This document shows positions 43,267 to 52,540 of a DNA stretch of 64,000 nucleotides, piece by piece. Each line of letters starts with the position of its first letter. Positions within the stretch are counted from its first letter, which is position 1. Below the pieces are notes generated by a model. That model was not told the DNA's origin, made no database searches, and saw only the letters and a list, made by a program, of their open reading frames with translations. The stretch is from G958295935 sp965224235 (GTDB lineage Bacteria > Chloroflexota > Dehalococcoidia > Lucifugimonadales > Lucifugimonadaceae), in NCBI GenBank assembly GCA_965224235.1, contig CBDCYP010000001.1, positions 186,001 through 250,000 of the forward strand, in the 5' to 3' direction. The position numbers and the translations under genes are program-made.

Positions 43267-43862
43267 AGATCACAATGTTAGTTCTCTTAGTAGTCGTGGC
43301 CGGCCTATCGGCGACGTTATTCGTCGGCTCAGTCCATGCGGACGAGACGGTAGTCGTATCAACAGAGGACTTGGCGCAGCCGATAGCAGAGCCGGGTCAG
43401 CCGGTGGGTTCGATTGAAGTCCAGATGACCTTTGACTGCTCAGAGGCCCCGAACACACCGGAGGCGGTTGCCCAAATGACCGCTCTCAATCTCTGTGGAT
43501 ACGGAGACTCTCCAGAGGACGTGTTAGCCGACACCGTGACAGGGAGCTGCGGTTCACTTTCCTTGAACCTTGTCAATCTCGGGAATGGGTGGGTTCGTTG
43601 GAAAGCGAAAATGACGTCGAGCGCTGGCCCCATGCTTAGTGCATTCTACCGAGGGGACATCACCAATGTGTATTCGGGTAAGTGGATTTTCGTCACGGGA
43701 AGCAAGAATTGGATTTTCTCGACCACTTGGCCGAGCTATAAGACTTTTGAAACGGGTGCCGGTCTGGTCTTTGGCCAGATTATCTACGCCCAGAGCACGC
43801 TGGTTTGGGGCGGCGTTTGCGTCAACACCGGCGTCCCTACTGATTACGAGTTGGTGACCTAG
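43251..43862 (+). CDS. Secreted hypothetical protein
   Basis: 203 residues; GGAGGG 7 nt before the ATG. Signal peptide ITMLVLLVVVAGLSATLFVGSVHA with a likely A-x-A-type cut, then a ~175-residue mature domain rich in Trp, Gly, Ser and Thr (NLVNLGNGWVRWKAKMTSSAGPM, YSGKWIFVTGSKNWIFSTTWPSY) with several Cys that could form disulfides (DCSEAP, LCGYG, SCGSL, GVCVNTG). Probably a beta-rich exported protein; family not recognised. Ends before a strong terminator. Confidence 0.78.
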   Translation: MGTHIKITMLVLLVVVAGLSATLFVGSVHADETVVVSTEDLAQPIAEPGQPVGSIEVQMTFDCSEAPNTPEAVAQMTALNLCGYGDSPEDVLADTVTGSCGSLSLNLVNLGNGWVRWKAKMTSSAGPMLSAFYRGDITNVYSGKWIFVTGSKNWIFSTTWPSYKTFETGAGLVFGQIIYAQSTLVWGGVCVNTGVPTDYELVT

Positions 43863-43886
43863 TCAGCCGTCAACTAACTTGATCTT

Positions 43887-43943
43887 ACCGCTCAGACCTC
43901 CTAGCCTAAAGCTAGACACTCCCGGTCTGAGCGGTCTTCTTTT
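43887..43943 (+). terminator. Rho-independent terminator after secreted-protein gene
   Basis: ACCGCTCAGACC (43887-43898) pairs perfectly over 12 bp with GGTCTGAGCGGT (43924-43935), then CTTCTTTT. A small inner CTAGC/GCTAG hairpin sits in the loop. Confidence 0.9.
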
Positions 43944-45056
43944 GTGACGACAGGCATCGTTACACTTCCCATGAACATTCACGCGGCATTATGGTCTCTC
44001 GCCACCCACGTCATCTTTCGAAGGATGAGATTGGCCCCAGCATCTGGGCGCGAGGCCGCCACGGGACGGGACGTTCAATTGGGAGATACGTTGTCTGCCC
44101 TTAGGGACGTAAGGCCGAGAATTCAAACCTCATTCGCCCAAGATGGCCTCCCACGGGCCTTGTATGAAGAGCTTCTTGAATTACCGGCCCGCGTCGATGC
44201 TCTGAAATGGCTTGAGGCCGAAAGAAGTGCTGAGGTCGCGGCACTGGCTTTTTTGCAGTCCCTTGAGCTTGGGAGGCTGATCCATGACGTCCCAAATCGA
44301 CTTACCGGCATCGCCTTAACGGCCGACCAACAGGAGGGGGTGGCTCGGTTATTGGAGCAATTGAGAAGGCTCTACGGCCAGCCGGGTAAACACCGTCTTC
44401 CTGCCGAAGCCTCCCCAACCCGGTCTTTAGTTGATCCGGGGCCGGATACGCTCTTGGCAGACCTTCTACGACTGCCGAGTTCCACAGACCCGGTGCGATG
44501 GCTTCAAGAAAACCGTTTGCCCTTATGCTCCCGTCTAGTGCTAGAGCGTCTCATCCAGGACGTATGCTCCTCTGAGAAAGTGATTTCCCCGATACTGACG
44601 GGCGACCGGCTTCGATCAATCACTCCCAAAGTCCGGACTTGCTCGGACACCGGTCTTCTCTGGGTTGAGGTAAAGAAGTTGGATATACACAAGTCGGGAT
44701 TCGCCATTCGTCTGGGGGTCTGTTTCAGTGTTCCGAGCACCTGGTCCTATGTGAGACGCTCAGGGGATATCGTGGAGTGGGAGGGATTCAGGAATGCGAC
44801 AGACGATGCGGGCCGTCGCTACGTACTGCGTGTGGCATCCATGGATACTTCGACGCAGCTTTGGTGGTGGACTGGAGAACTAACGCTCGTCGGCTGGCCC
44901 AAGTTTGAAGACGCTAGTGAGTTGACGTTGGAGGCGGCGCCAGCGTTCCTGTCACTCTATCGGAAACCGTCTGAGGGAAGTTCCTTCATACCGATACCGG
45001 GCCCTAGTCTAGGTGAGGCGCGGTGTACGGTTGTGGTGGATCGGTCGAAAGGGTAA
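43944..45056 (+). CDS. Hypothetical protein with internally repeated segment
   Basis: 370 residues from a GTG at 43944, directly after the terminator T-run; an ATG at 43971 is possible. Two related segments occur: YEELLELPARVDALKWLEAER...LGRLIHDV (about 73-118) and LADLLRLPSSTDPVRWLQENR...LERLIQDV (about 170-207). The second half is beta-rich (LLWVEVKKLDIHKSGFAIRLGVCF, YVLRVASMDTSTQLWWWTGELTLVGW). No signal peptide. Family unknown. Confidence 0.7.
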   Translation: MTTGIVTLPMNIHAALWSLATHVIFRRMRLAPASGREAATGRDVQLGDTLSALRDVRPRIQTSFAQDGLPRALYEELLELPARVDALKWLEAERSAEVAALAFLQSLELGRLIHDVPNRLTGIALTADQQEGVARLLEQLRRLYGQPGKHRLPAEASPTRSLVDPGPDTLLADLLRLPSSTDPVRWLQENRLPLCSRLVLERLIQDVCSSEKVISPILTGDRLRSITPKVRTCSDTGLLWVEVKKLDIHKSGFAIRLGVCFSVPSTWSYVRRSGDIVEWEGFRNATDDAGRRYVLRVASMDTSTQLWWWTGELTLVGWPKFEDASELTLEAAPAFLSLYRKPSEGSSFIPIPGPSLGEARCTVVVDRSKG

Positions 45057-45261
45057 AACGCACGTCCAAATCGTTTTCTCATATCAACTCTTTCCTTTGT
45101 TCGACCTTGAACCTTCGCCGTCTCGACCACTATCTGTTCGCCGCGGTATTCGAGCACTCGTTTCATGGGGGCATGGTATCGGAATCTTCGCCAGTGATGC
45201 ACTCCACGCCACAGGAACGGTTGTGACCTTTTGAACTAAGTTGACGTGGTCCGGCGCGGCC

Positions 45262-46101
45262 CTAGACAATGCCTTTACCGCCTTCGGGCGGTGATGAATA
45301 CTGTCCAACCTGTGCCGTTAATGAAGCCCAGTCTGATATCGCTTGGCGGGAACGGAGAAGCGACTTCAGGGGCGATGCCAAATCGGATTTGATCTCGATG
45401 GCAAGGGGGCCATCGTAATTGGATACGTCAAGCGCGTCGAGAAAACTGAACAACGTCCGTTCGGACAACACGCCTTCGAGCAGGCCGTAGTGCACATCTG
45501 ACTTACCGTCGTTGTCGTCGACATGCACATACCCAAGACGATCTCCTAGCATGCGAACCGTGGCGGCCGGGTCCTCCCCCGTAAGAAGTAGGTGGCCGAG
45601 GTCCAGCAAGGCAAACAGACCATCCGAACCGGCGGAATCCAGCAGCCGCATCGTCTCGTTGTAGTCTCCGAGGGCGTTGCCGGGTGACGGCTCGACGCAC
45701 AGTTTCATGCCTAGTCGGGCAGCTTCATCGCCCAATCCGGACATCGAACCAATGTACGTCTGTGAACTACCGACCCGCGACGCAGGTGTCACCATGTAGG
45801 CCGTCTTCGCGCCTAAAGACGCGCCCCGTTTGAGCGCGTCAAATAGGCAGGGCAGGGCGGTTTCAGCGTCGGCTGTGGCCAACGAGTCCAGAGCGAGACC
45901 GTTTGGCAGAGGAGCGGGGGTGATGCCAACGCACGGGACCGTCAACCCCGCGTTGCGGAGGTCAAACTGTCCGATACCCTCCCAGCAATCCGTGCGCAGA
46001 TCGACCATGTCGAATCCCAAGCCACGCAATCGGTCCAACGACTCGGCGGGCGGCCCCGTCAGGCACCACGCGCACGCCGATATTTCAGGTACTGTCCGCA
46101 T
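45262..46101 (-). CDS. Sugar phosphate isomerase/epimerase-like TIM barrel protein
   Basis: 279 residues. AP-endonuclease-2-like barrel: GFDMVDLRTDCWEG, KTAYMVTPASR, GMKLCVEPSPGNALGDYNETMRLL, LFALLDLGHLLLTGEDP, LGYVHVDDNDGKSDVHYGLLEG, GPLAIEIKSD, with Glu/Asp/His metal-ligand candidates. The last ~20 residues (LTAQVGQYSSPPEGGKGIV) come from island sequence, whereas the fragment at 42381 ends ISDWASAA. The gene therefore has a replaced C-terminus. Confidence 0.88.
   Translation of the reverse strand: MRTVPEISACAWCLTGPPAESLDRLRGLGFDMVDLRTDCWEGIGQFDLRNAGLTVPCVGITPAPLPNGLALDSLATADAETALPCLFDALKRGASLGAKTAYMVTPASRVGSSQTYIGSMSGLGDEAARLGMKLCVEPSPGNALGDYNETMRLLDSAGSDGLFALLDLGHLLLTGEDPAATVRMLGDRLGYVHVDDNDGKSDVHYGLLEGVLSERTLFSFLDALDVSNYDGPLAIEIKSDLASPLKSLLRSRQAISDWASLTAQVGQYSSPPEGGKGIV
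45323..45663. repeat. Right copy of 341-bp direct repeat bounding island 2
   Basis: Partner of 42391-42731 (offset 2932). Lies wholly inside the isomerase coding region. Full-length gene on this side, 3' fragment on the other, as in island 1. Confidence 0.92.
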
Positions 46102-46325
46102 TAAGACTCGCCAACGAATCGGAGCCAGTTAATCGCGGCTCCGAAGCGCCGATATCGTACCAGCGATTCGATCCGAGCCAGCGTCATAACGCCGACCCCG
46201 GGGGCCATTCCGACCATTCATCGGCATATAATCGGCCGGCCCCGTGCGCCGATATTTCAGTATCGCGAAGGCGCGAAAGGGTCATATTCGGTCAATTTAC
46301 ACATAAAAAAAACAGGGCATTGCAC

Positions 46326-47213
46326 ATGAAAGCAGGATTCATAGGGCTCGGAAACATGGGCCAGGGAATGGCGGACAACCTTCTCCGGAATGGCGCGGAT
46401 CTGGTCGTGTATACGAGGACCCGCGCCAAGGTGGACGCAATGGTGGAAAAGGGCGCCGCCGCCGCCGCCTCGCCCGCCGAGGTGGCGAAGCGTTGCGACG
46501 TCGTCATGGCGTGCCTCGACAGCGTAGAAACCACGCGGGACATCTTCATGGGGCCGGACGGGCTCTCCGAAAACGCCAGGCCGGCAACGTTGCTTGTCGA
46601 TCACGGCACTGTTGACCTGGCGACGTCACGGGATTGCTCCGCCTCAGCCGAAAGAGTCGGCGCACAGTTTCTTGACGCTCCCATCAGCGGGGGACCTCTC
46701 AGGGCGGCTGACGGTACGCTTTCGATTATGGTTGGGGGCGAAGCCGGAGCATTCGAAAAGGCAAGACCCTTCTTCGAAATGATGGGCGCGAACGTTCGGC
46801 ACATGGGGCCGACCGGGGCTGGCACCGCAATGAAGTTGATCAATCAGACCCTCGTCGCAATCCACTCGGTGGCGGCGGCGGAAGCATTCGCGTTAGCTGA
46901 CGCGGCTGGCGTGGACATCGAACAGGCCGTCGACGTACTCAGCGTGAGTTGGGGCCAAAGCACTATGGTGGAACGGAATGGACCGATCACTGCGGCGCGG
47001 GACTTTGAAAACTCTGCCGCGCCCGCTCGCAATCTCGTGAAGGACATTGACATCATCACGAAGTTGGCCGACGACATGAAACTGGCGATGCCAACGTTGA
47101 GGGAATCTGCGAGAGTTTTCGACGATCTCATTGCGGACGGATACACCGAAGGCGACCCTTCGGCGGCGTTGCTGGTACTCGAACGCAGGGCCGCCGCATT
47201 AGCCAACAGTTAA
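46326..47213 (+). CDS. 3-hydroxyisobutyrate dehydrogenase-family protein
   Basis: 295 residues from the ATG at 46326 (a TTG at 46320 is also in frame). Rossmann GFIGLGNMGQGMADNLL, DAPISGGPLRAADGTLSIMVGG substrate loop, catalytic Lys in GAGTAMKLINQ, and a helical C-terminal domain (KDIDIITKLADDMKLAMP). NAD(P)-dependent oxidation of a beta-hydroxyacid. Followed after 49 bp by an isocitrate/isopropylmalate-type dehydrogenase. Confidence 0.93.
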   Translation: MKAGFIGLGNMGQGMADNLLRNGADLVVYTRTRAKVDAMVEKGAAAAASPAEVAKRCDVVMACLDSVETTRDIFMGPDGLSENARPATLLVDHGTVDLATSRDCSASAERVGAQFLDAPISGGPLRAADGTLSIMVGGEAGAFEKARPFFEMMGANVRHMGPTGAGTAMKLINQTLVAIHSVAAAEAFALADAAGVDIEQAVDVLSVSWGQSTMVERNGPITAARDFENSAAPARNLVKDIDIITKLADDMKLAMPTLRESARVFDDLIADGYTEGDPSAALLVLERRAAALANS

Positions 47214-47262
47214 GGAGCGGGGCGCAACGCGGTAACCGCAGCGCTTCGAACGGACGACAAGA

Positions 47263-48324
47263 ATGAGTAATTACAACATCGCCGTAATCAGAGGTGACGG
47301 GATCGGCAAGGAAGTGGTCGGCGAGGGCCTTAAGGTACTCGACGCGGTTGGCGTAAGTGAAGGCATCTCAATGAACTTCACCGAGTTCCCGTGGGGCTCC
47401 GACTACTACCTCGAGCACGGCAAGATGCTGCCGGTGGACGGAGTCGATCAGCTCGCGAGCTTCGACGCCATCTTTCTCGGTGCCGTCGGGCACCCCGACA
47501 TCCAGGACCACATCACCCTGAACGGCCTGCTACTGCCCATCCGCAGGACGTTTGACCAGTACGTTTGCGAACGGCCTTCGGTGCTCTACCCCGGTGTGGA
47601 GTCTCCACTAGCCGGAAAAAAACCTTTCGACATCGACCTTGTCGTGGTCAGGGAAAACACCGAGGGCGAATACGCCAACGTGGGCGGATTTCAGTACGAG
47701 GGGTTCGCCGAGGAAGTGGCGGTCCAAACGGCCGTGTTTACACGCCGCGGTACGGAGCGGGTTATTGAGTACGCATTCCAACTGGCCAGACGGCGCGGAA
47801 AAATGAACCGGGTTACGTCGATCACGAAGTCGAATGCGCTTGGGTTCGGAATGGTGTTGTGGGACCGAACGTTTGACATGGTCAGGGAACGGTACCCGGA
47901 CATCGAGACGGACTCCATGTTGATCGACCGCGCGTGTATGGAGATGATCCGTGCGCCGGAGCAGTTCGACGTAATAGTTGCGTCAAACCTGTTCGGCGAC
48001 ATCCTCACCGACATAGGGGCGATGGTCACCGGCAGCATGGGCCTCGCCCAGAGCGCAAACCTGAACCCCGGCGGTAATGGCCCGTCGATGTTCGAACCCA
48101 CGCACGGCACGGCGCCCGACATTGAAGGGAAAGGCCTGGCAAACCCGATGGCCCAGATCCTGACCGGGGCCATGATGCTCCGGCGCCTAGGGGAAGAACA
48201 CGCCGCAGACCTTGTAGAACAATCGGTCTTGCGCGTACTTGCCGAGGGTGAGATTCTTACTGCGGACTTGGGTGGCAATTCGAGCACGTCGAGCGTCGGG
48301 GATGCCATAGCCGGCGGTATATGA
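47263..48324 (+). CDS. Isopropylmalate/tartrate-type dehydrogenase (IMDH/ICDH family)
   Basis: 353 residues. IAVIRGDGIGKEVVGEGLKVLDAV, VVRENTEGEYANVGGFQYEG, a Lys in RVTSITKSNALG, MLIDRACMEMI, VIVASNLFGDILTDIGAMVTGSMGLA and FEPTHGTAPDIEGKGLANP. The pattern is closest to tartrate dehydrogenase/decarboxylase (TtuC-like) members, but a 3-isopropylmalate role cannot be excluded. Part of a plus-strand run of dehydrogenases. Confidence 0.92.
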   Translation: MSNYNIAVIRGDGIGKEVVGEGLKVLDAVGVSEGISMNFTEFPWGSDYYLEHGKMLPVDGVDQLASFDAIFLGAVGHPDIQDHITLNGLLLPIRRTFDQYVCERPSVLYPGVESPLAGKKPFDIDLVVVRENTEGEYANVGGFQYEGFAEEVAVQTAVFTRRGTERVIEYAFQLARRRGKMNRVTSITKSNALGFGMVLWDRTFDMVRERYPDIETDSMLIDRACMEMIRAPEQFDVIVASNLFGDILTDIGAMVTGSMGLAQSANLNPGGNGPSMFEPTHGTAPDIEGKGLANPMAQILTGAMMLRRLGEEHAADLVEQSVLRVLAEGEILTADLGGNSSTSSVGDAIAGGI

Positions 48325-48361
48325 GCCGTAGCGAATCGATAAAGAGACACGTGGAACGCCA

Positions 48362-49363
48362 ATGAACCCATTCGAGCGATATCCCATTGGCGATACCGGC
48401 GTCACGGTGACCAGGCTCGGCCTTGGAACCGCGCCGCTTGGGGGCGACACGCACGCAGACGGTCTGTACGGCGGAGTTGAGTTTGACGAGTCGCAACGGA
48501 TCGTCGACGCCGCGCTCGAGAGCGGAGTGCGCTACTTCGATACCGCGCCCCTTTACGGTGTCGGACGAAGCGAGGTCCGGCTTGGCCTCGGATTGGGCGG
48601 CAGGGACCGCGAATCGCTGACGATCTCGACTAAGGCAGGGCGGGTATTGAATCCCGTCGACGACCAGCTTCTCGGCCCCGAAATGCTGCCAGAGTTGATA
48701 CCGGAATTCGACATGACACGCGACGGTATCCTGCGGTCCCTCGATGAAAGCCTCAATCGATTGAACACCGACCGGGTCGACATCCTCTATCTACACGATG
48801 CTGACCAGGGAGGGCTGGAACGTGAGTCGTTTGCGACTGGACTGCCGACGCTGGCAGAGCTTAAAGTGGAAGGAGTAGTGAAGGCGATCGGCTGCGGGAT
48901 GAACGAATGGGAGATGACGGCGAGGTTCGTTCGGGAGTTCGATCTCGACATCATCTTGCTCGCCGGCCGATATACGTTGCTCGAACAGGGCGCAGACCGG
49001 GAGTTCCTGCCGCTCTGCATCGAACGAGGCGTAAAGATCGCCATAGGCGGTCCTTACAACTCCGGCATTCTCGCCAGAAATCTGGACCGCCCAGTCTCAT
49101 ACGATTACGAATCCGCGCCCGAGCGCCTGGTCAATCGGGCGAGAGCGTTGAACGCGGTGTGCGAACGAAACCGGGTGAACCTCAAGGCCGCCGCTCTCCA
49201 ATTCGTTTTGGCGCATCCTGCCATCGCCACGGTAATACCCGGTTCTTCAAACGTGGTCGAGTTGGAACAGAACATTCAGATGGTTAAAACCCCAATCCCT
49301 TCGGCCCTCTGGGACGAACTTCGATCGGAAAAGCTGATCCCGCCTGACGCGCCGACCCCTTGA
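48362..49363 (+). CDS. Aldo/keto reductase
   Basis: 333 residues. GVTVTRLGLGTAPLGG start, DTAPLYGVGRSEVRLG with catalytic Asp/Tyr, ISTKAGR with catalytic Lys, VDILYLHDADQ with the His, and ALQFVLAHPAIATVIPGSSNVVELEQN. D-threo-aldose/L-fucose dehydrogenase-like members share this layout. Likely NAD(P)-linked sugar oxidation or reduction. Confidence 0.93.
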   Translation: MNPFERYPIGDTGVTVTRLGLGTAPLGGDTHADGLYGGVEFDESQRIVDAALESGVRYFDTAPLYGVGRSEVRLGLGLGGRDRESLTISTKAGRVLNPVDDQLLGPEMLPELIPEFDMTRDGILRSLDESLNRLNTDRVDILYLHDADQGGLERESFATGLPTLAELKVEGVVKAIGCGMNEWEMTARFVREFDLDIILLAGRYTLLEQGADREFLPLCIERGVKIAIGGPYNSGILARNLDRPVSYDYESAPERLVNRARALNAVCERNRVNLKAAALQFVLAHPAIATVIPGSSNVVELEQNIQMVKTPIPSALWDELRSEKLIPPDAPTP

Positions 49364-49507
49364 CCGAGATCGCTGCATTGCCCGTCGCCGTCCCCTGGTA
49401 GCGGCAGGACCGTCGCGCTGCCCACACCTGGCGTGGTCGACGCCCGGGCCCGCTCCAATCCCGCCTACTGACAGGCTGTATCGGAATCCTCGCAAGAACT
49501 AAACAGA

Positions 49508-50292
49508 ATGGCAATCCGTGGTTTGAAGGCCGTCATCTTCGACCTTGACGACACTCTGACAATTCATCAGGCCGCGTACGACGATTCCTACCTGGCCATT
49601 GCGATGAAAATTGCTTGCTGCCACGACATCGATCCGCCCGCGGCGGCGTCCGGCATGTCGGCAACTATTCGCCGCGCCGGGGAAACGACGCCGCAGTCAG
49701 ATTTCCTGCGCAAGATTGGAATCGGCGGCCGCGACCTGTTATGGGGAGAAGCCGGAACCGAACCGCCTGAATTGGCCGACATATCAACCTGGCAGAACGA
49801 TCTTCGCGTATCCACGCGGCGATCAGTTCTCCAGACCCGCGGCATTGATGACGCTCCCCTCGCAATCAGGCTCGCCGAGCAATTCCCCGACGAGATGTGG
49901 CGCCGCGTCGGACCGTTCCCGGAAGTCCAATCCGTTGTGCGCATCCTGGCAGATCGGTTCAAGTTGGAATCCTCACGAACGGGATGCCTCCGCACCAACA
50001 CCGTAAACTGGCCGCGATAGGCATGGCCGACGCACTCGAAGCTGTAGTCACATCCCGTGGTACAGGAGTTGGAAAACCCCATTCAGCGGCATTCAGCGCC
50101 GCGCTCGGAGCGTTGGGAACCTCTCCATCCGAGGCGGCAATGGTCGGCGACACCATAGGGAGGGACGTCAAAGGGGCGGTCGCTGCAGGCATCCGCGCGG
50201 TGTGGATCGACCGGAATTCTAACACAGAGCCGCCGTCCCATATCCCTTGCGCCCGGATTAGTTCGCTAACCGAACTTGTCGAGATTCTCTAA
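49508..50292 (+). pseudogene. HAD-superfamily hydrolase with one frameshift
   Basis: The first frame (49508 onward) encodes AVIFDLDDTLTIHQAAYDDSYLA with the nucleophile D-x-D-x-T, a cap and VRILADRFK. Near 49960 it shifts: the second frame continues VGILTNGMPPHQHRKLAAIGM, GVGKPHSAAF (motif III Lys) and AAMVGDTIGRDVKGAVAAGIRAVWIDR (motif IV). Together they make one full-length HAD phosphatase of about 260 residues. A one-base change explains the split: a recent lesion or a sequencing error. Confidence 0.85.
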
Positions 50293-50293
50293 A

Positions 50294-50423
50294 AGGGTGT
50301 CTAAAAACAATTGTCATTCTGAGCGAAGCCGAAGAATCTACTTTCAACGAGGCGGGCCGGCCCATACAGTTGACCCCGGACCGCCCGGTATTGCTCAGGA
50401 CGGAGGGACTTATTAGACACCCT
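50294..50423. repeat. Short inverted-repeat-bounded element with GAGCGAAGCCGAAG
   Basis: AGGGTGTCTAA at 50294-50304 and its reverse complement TTAGACACCCT at 50413-50423 bound a ~130-bp non-coding segment containing TCATTCTGAGCGAAGCCGAAGAATCT-like sequence at 50313-50338. Similar AGGGTGTCT and GAGCGAAGCCGAAG pieces occur at 18164 and 33469/33512. Confidence 0.5.
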
Positions 50424-50588
50424 CTAAAACGACAGGTGGGTGAGTTTGGGGCAGCGCTTGTACTCCCCGCCCAACTCCCGTTTTCGCCGCCCGCAAGAGA
50501 CACCCCCTCAGGTGGTATTCCAACTGAAGGGTGGCCGCGAGGTGGAAGTTGCAACGCCGGGCGCCCCCGGAGGTGGGCTTTGCGGGGG

Positions 50589-52328
50589 TCACACGTGTGT
50601 TTCTACTGGTGTCCTGCCGCGAAGGAAGTCGAAGTCGCACCCGTCTTGCGCTTGCAAGACGTGCTGCTCGTACATTCGGCCGTAGCCTCGACTGTATGCC
50701 TGATGAGACATACGGGGCAGCGAGTCCCACTCCGCACGTCTTTGCGCCAGTTCCGAGGCTTCTACAAGAAGATCGAGTCGTCTATTAGGAACGTCGATCT
50801 CGATATGGTCTCCGGTCCGAACGAGGGCCAGAGGCCCGCCGACCGCTGACTCCGGCGACACGTGCAGCACGATCGTCCCGAACGCCGTGCCGCTCATCCG
50901 GGCGTCGCTGATTCGCACCATGTCGCGGATGCCGCGTTCCAGCAATTTGCGGGGAATCGGCAGGAAACCCCACTCCGGCATGCCGGGACCTCCGACCGGA
51001 CCGGCGTTTCGCATCACGAGAATATCTTCTGGCTCAACGTCGAGATCCGGGTCGTCAATCCGCGCCCTTAGATCGTAGTAGCTGTCGAATACAACGGCCC
51101 GGCCCCGGTGTTGCAGAAGAGCGGGGGACGCTGCGCCATGTTTTATGACAGCTCCGTCCGGAGCCAACGACCCGCGCAGGCAGGCTAGGCCGCCCTCTGA
51201 CGAAAGGGCGGTTGTCACGTCCCGAATCACGTCGTCGTTAAAGCACTCGGCATTGGCTATGTCCTCCCCCAAATGGTTGCCCGACACCGTCAAACATTCC
51301 AGGTCCAGCAAATCTTGCATTCGCCGGAGGACCGCGCCGACCCCACCGGCGTAAAAGAGGTCCTCCATCAAGTACTTACCGGTGGGTTTCAGATTCACGA
51401 TCATCGGAGTTTGCCGAGACAGCTCGTCGAACCGGGCAAGCGGCAAGTCGATGCCGACCCGACCCGCAATCGCGGTCATGTGGACAATGGCGTTCGTCGA
51501 TCCACCGGCGGCCGCAAGGAATTTCAGAGCGTTATCGAATGATGCGGCAGTCATGATCGTCGAAGGGCGGGCCCCTTCCTCTACCAGCGCGACAGCCCGT
51601 CGGCCGGTGTTTTCTGCAAGGACGCTGCGGCGCGCATCCGCGCCCGGAATCGCCGCGCCGCCCGGCAACATCATGCCGATGGCTTCTGTAATCCCCGCCA
51701 TCGTGGACGCCGTGCCCATCACCATGCAGTGCCCGGGAGATCTGTAGATCGCCTCCTCCATCGAGTCATACTCGGCCTGCGTGATCGTCCCCGCTCGCAG
51801 TTCGGACCAATACCGGCGACAGTCCGTGCATGAACCCAACTCCTCGCCTCGCCAAATTCCCTTAAGCTGCGGACCGCCCGTCAGCAAAATTGCCGGCAGA
51901 TCGGCCGACGCCGCGCCCATCAACATCGCCGGTGTCGTTTTGTCGCAACCGGCCATGAGCACTACGCCGTCGATGGGCAGGCCTCGAATCATCTCCTCAA
52001 CGTCCATCGACATCAGGTTCCGGCAATACATGGACGTAGGCGAAAGAAAGAACTCGCCCAGCGAAATTGTGGGAAACTCCAACGGGAAGCCGCCCGCCGC
52101 AAGAACGCCCCTCTTAACGTGGCTCGCCAACTCCCGCAGGTGCGCGTTACAGTGCGTGGCCTCGCTCCAGGAGTTGGCGATACCGATGACCGGCCTGCCC
52201 GCGAAGCTTTCCTCCGACCAACCCTGGGACTTAAGGCCCGACCGGTGCAGGAAGCCTTCGAGGTCCCGCGTACCGAACCACTCGGCGCTTCGCAGGACGC
52301 GTTCAGTGTGTCCGTTGCTTAGGCTCAT
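50589..52328 (-). CDS. IlvD/Edd-family dehydratase (sugar-acid dehydratase-like)
   Basis: 579 residues from the ATG at 52328 with GTGGAG upstream; an earlier in-frame start at 52340 is less well placed. Fe-S cysteines are seen in SWSEATHCNAHLRELA, LMAGCDKTTPAMLMGA and GHCMVMGTASTMAG. PLEFPTISLGEFFLSPTSMYCRNLMSMDVEEMIRGLP and the C-terminal RISDARMSGTAFGTIVLHVSPESAVGGPLALV follow. These features match pentonate/hexonate dehydratases more than IlvD (established family differences, judged by eye). Confidence 0.9.
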   Translation of the reverse strand: MSLSNGHTERVLRSAEWFGTRDLEGFLHRSGLKSQGWSEESFAGRPVIGIANSWSEATHCNAHLRELASHVKRGVLAAGGFPLEFPTISLGEFFLSPTSMYCRNLMSMDVEEMIRGLPIDGVVLMAGCDKTTPAMLMGAASADLPAILLTGGPQLKGIWRGEELGSCTDCRRYWSELRAGTITQAEYDSMEEAIYRSPGHCMVMGTASTMAGITEAIGMMLPGGAAIPGADARRSVLAENTGRRAVALVEEGARPSTIMTAASFDNALKFLAAAGGSTNAIVHMTAIAGRVGIDLPLARFDELSRQTPMIVNLKPTGKYLMEDLFYAGGVGAVLRRMQDLLDLECLTVSGNHLGEDIANAECFNDDVIRDVTTALSSEGGLACLRGSLAPDGAVIKHGAASPALLQHRGRAVVFDSYYDLRARIDDPDLDVEPEDILVMRNAGPVGGPGMPEWGFLPIPRKLLERGIRDMVRISDARMSGTAFGTIVLHVSPESAVGGPLALVRTGDHIEIDVPNRRLDLLVEASELAQRRAEWDSLPRMSHQAYSRGYGRMYEQHVLQAQDGCDFDFLRGRTPVETHV

Positions 52329-52540
52329 GAAATACTCCACAAACTTCGACTGTTTTCAAGGGAGCCGAGTGTAGCAGCGGGCCATCGGCGGGTCATGTAT
52401 CGCTGCGCGCGTGCAGCGGTCGCCGTTGGCCAGGAATCGCGGCGATCAAGTCATAAGTTGTCGTGGGCAAAGCCCTTGTCCTGTCGGTTTGCGGCATTAA
52501 ACTCGCTTGAACGATATAACGCGAATTTGGAGAGCCTGTT

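Larger units (their letters stand above)
42732..45322. other. Genomic island 2: unknown genes between duplicated gene ends
   Basis: 2.6 kb, plus-strand genes only, opposite to the flanking isomerase. Contains two small ORFs, a secreted protein, a strong terminator and a 370-residue unknown protein. No integrase or transposase. More AT-rich stretches (around 43140-43200) than its surroundings. Confidence 0.7.

Noticed and set aside
44957..45166. Minus-strand ORF with a plausible start (MKRVLEYRGEQIVVETA)
   Set aside because: It lies mostly antisense to the 370-residue gene and has no ribosome site; possibly an unrelated fragment.
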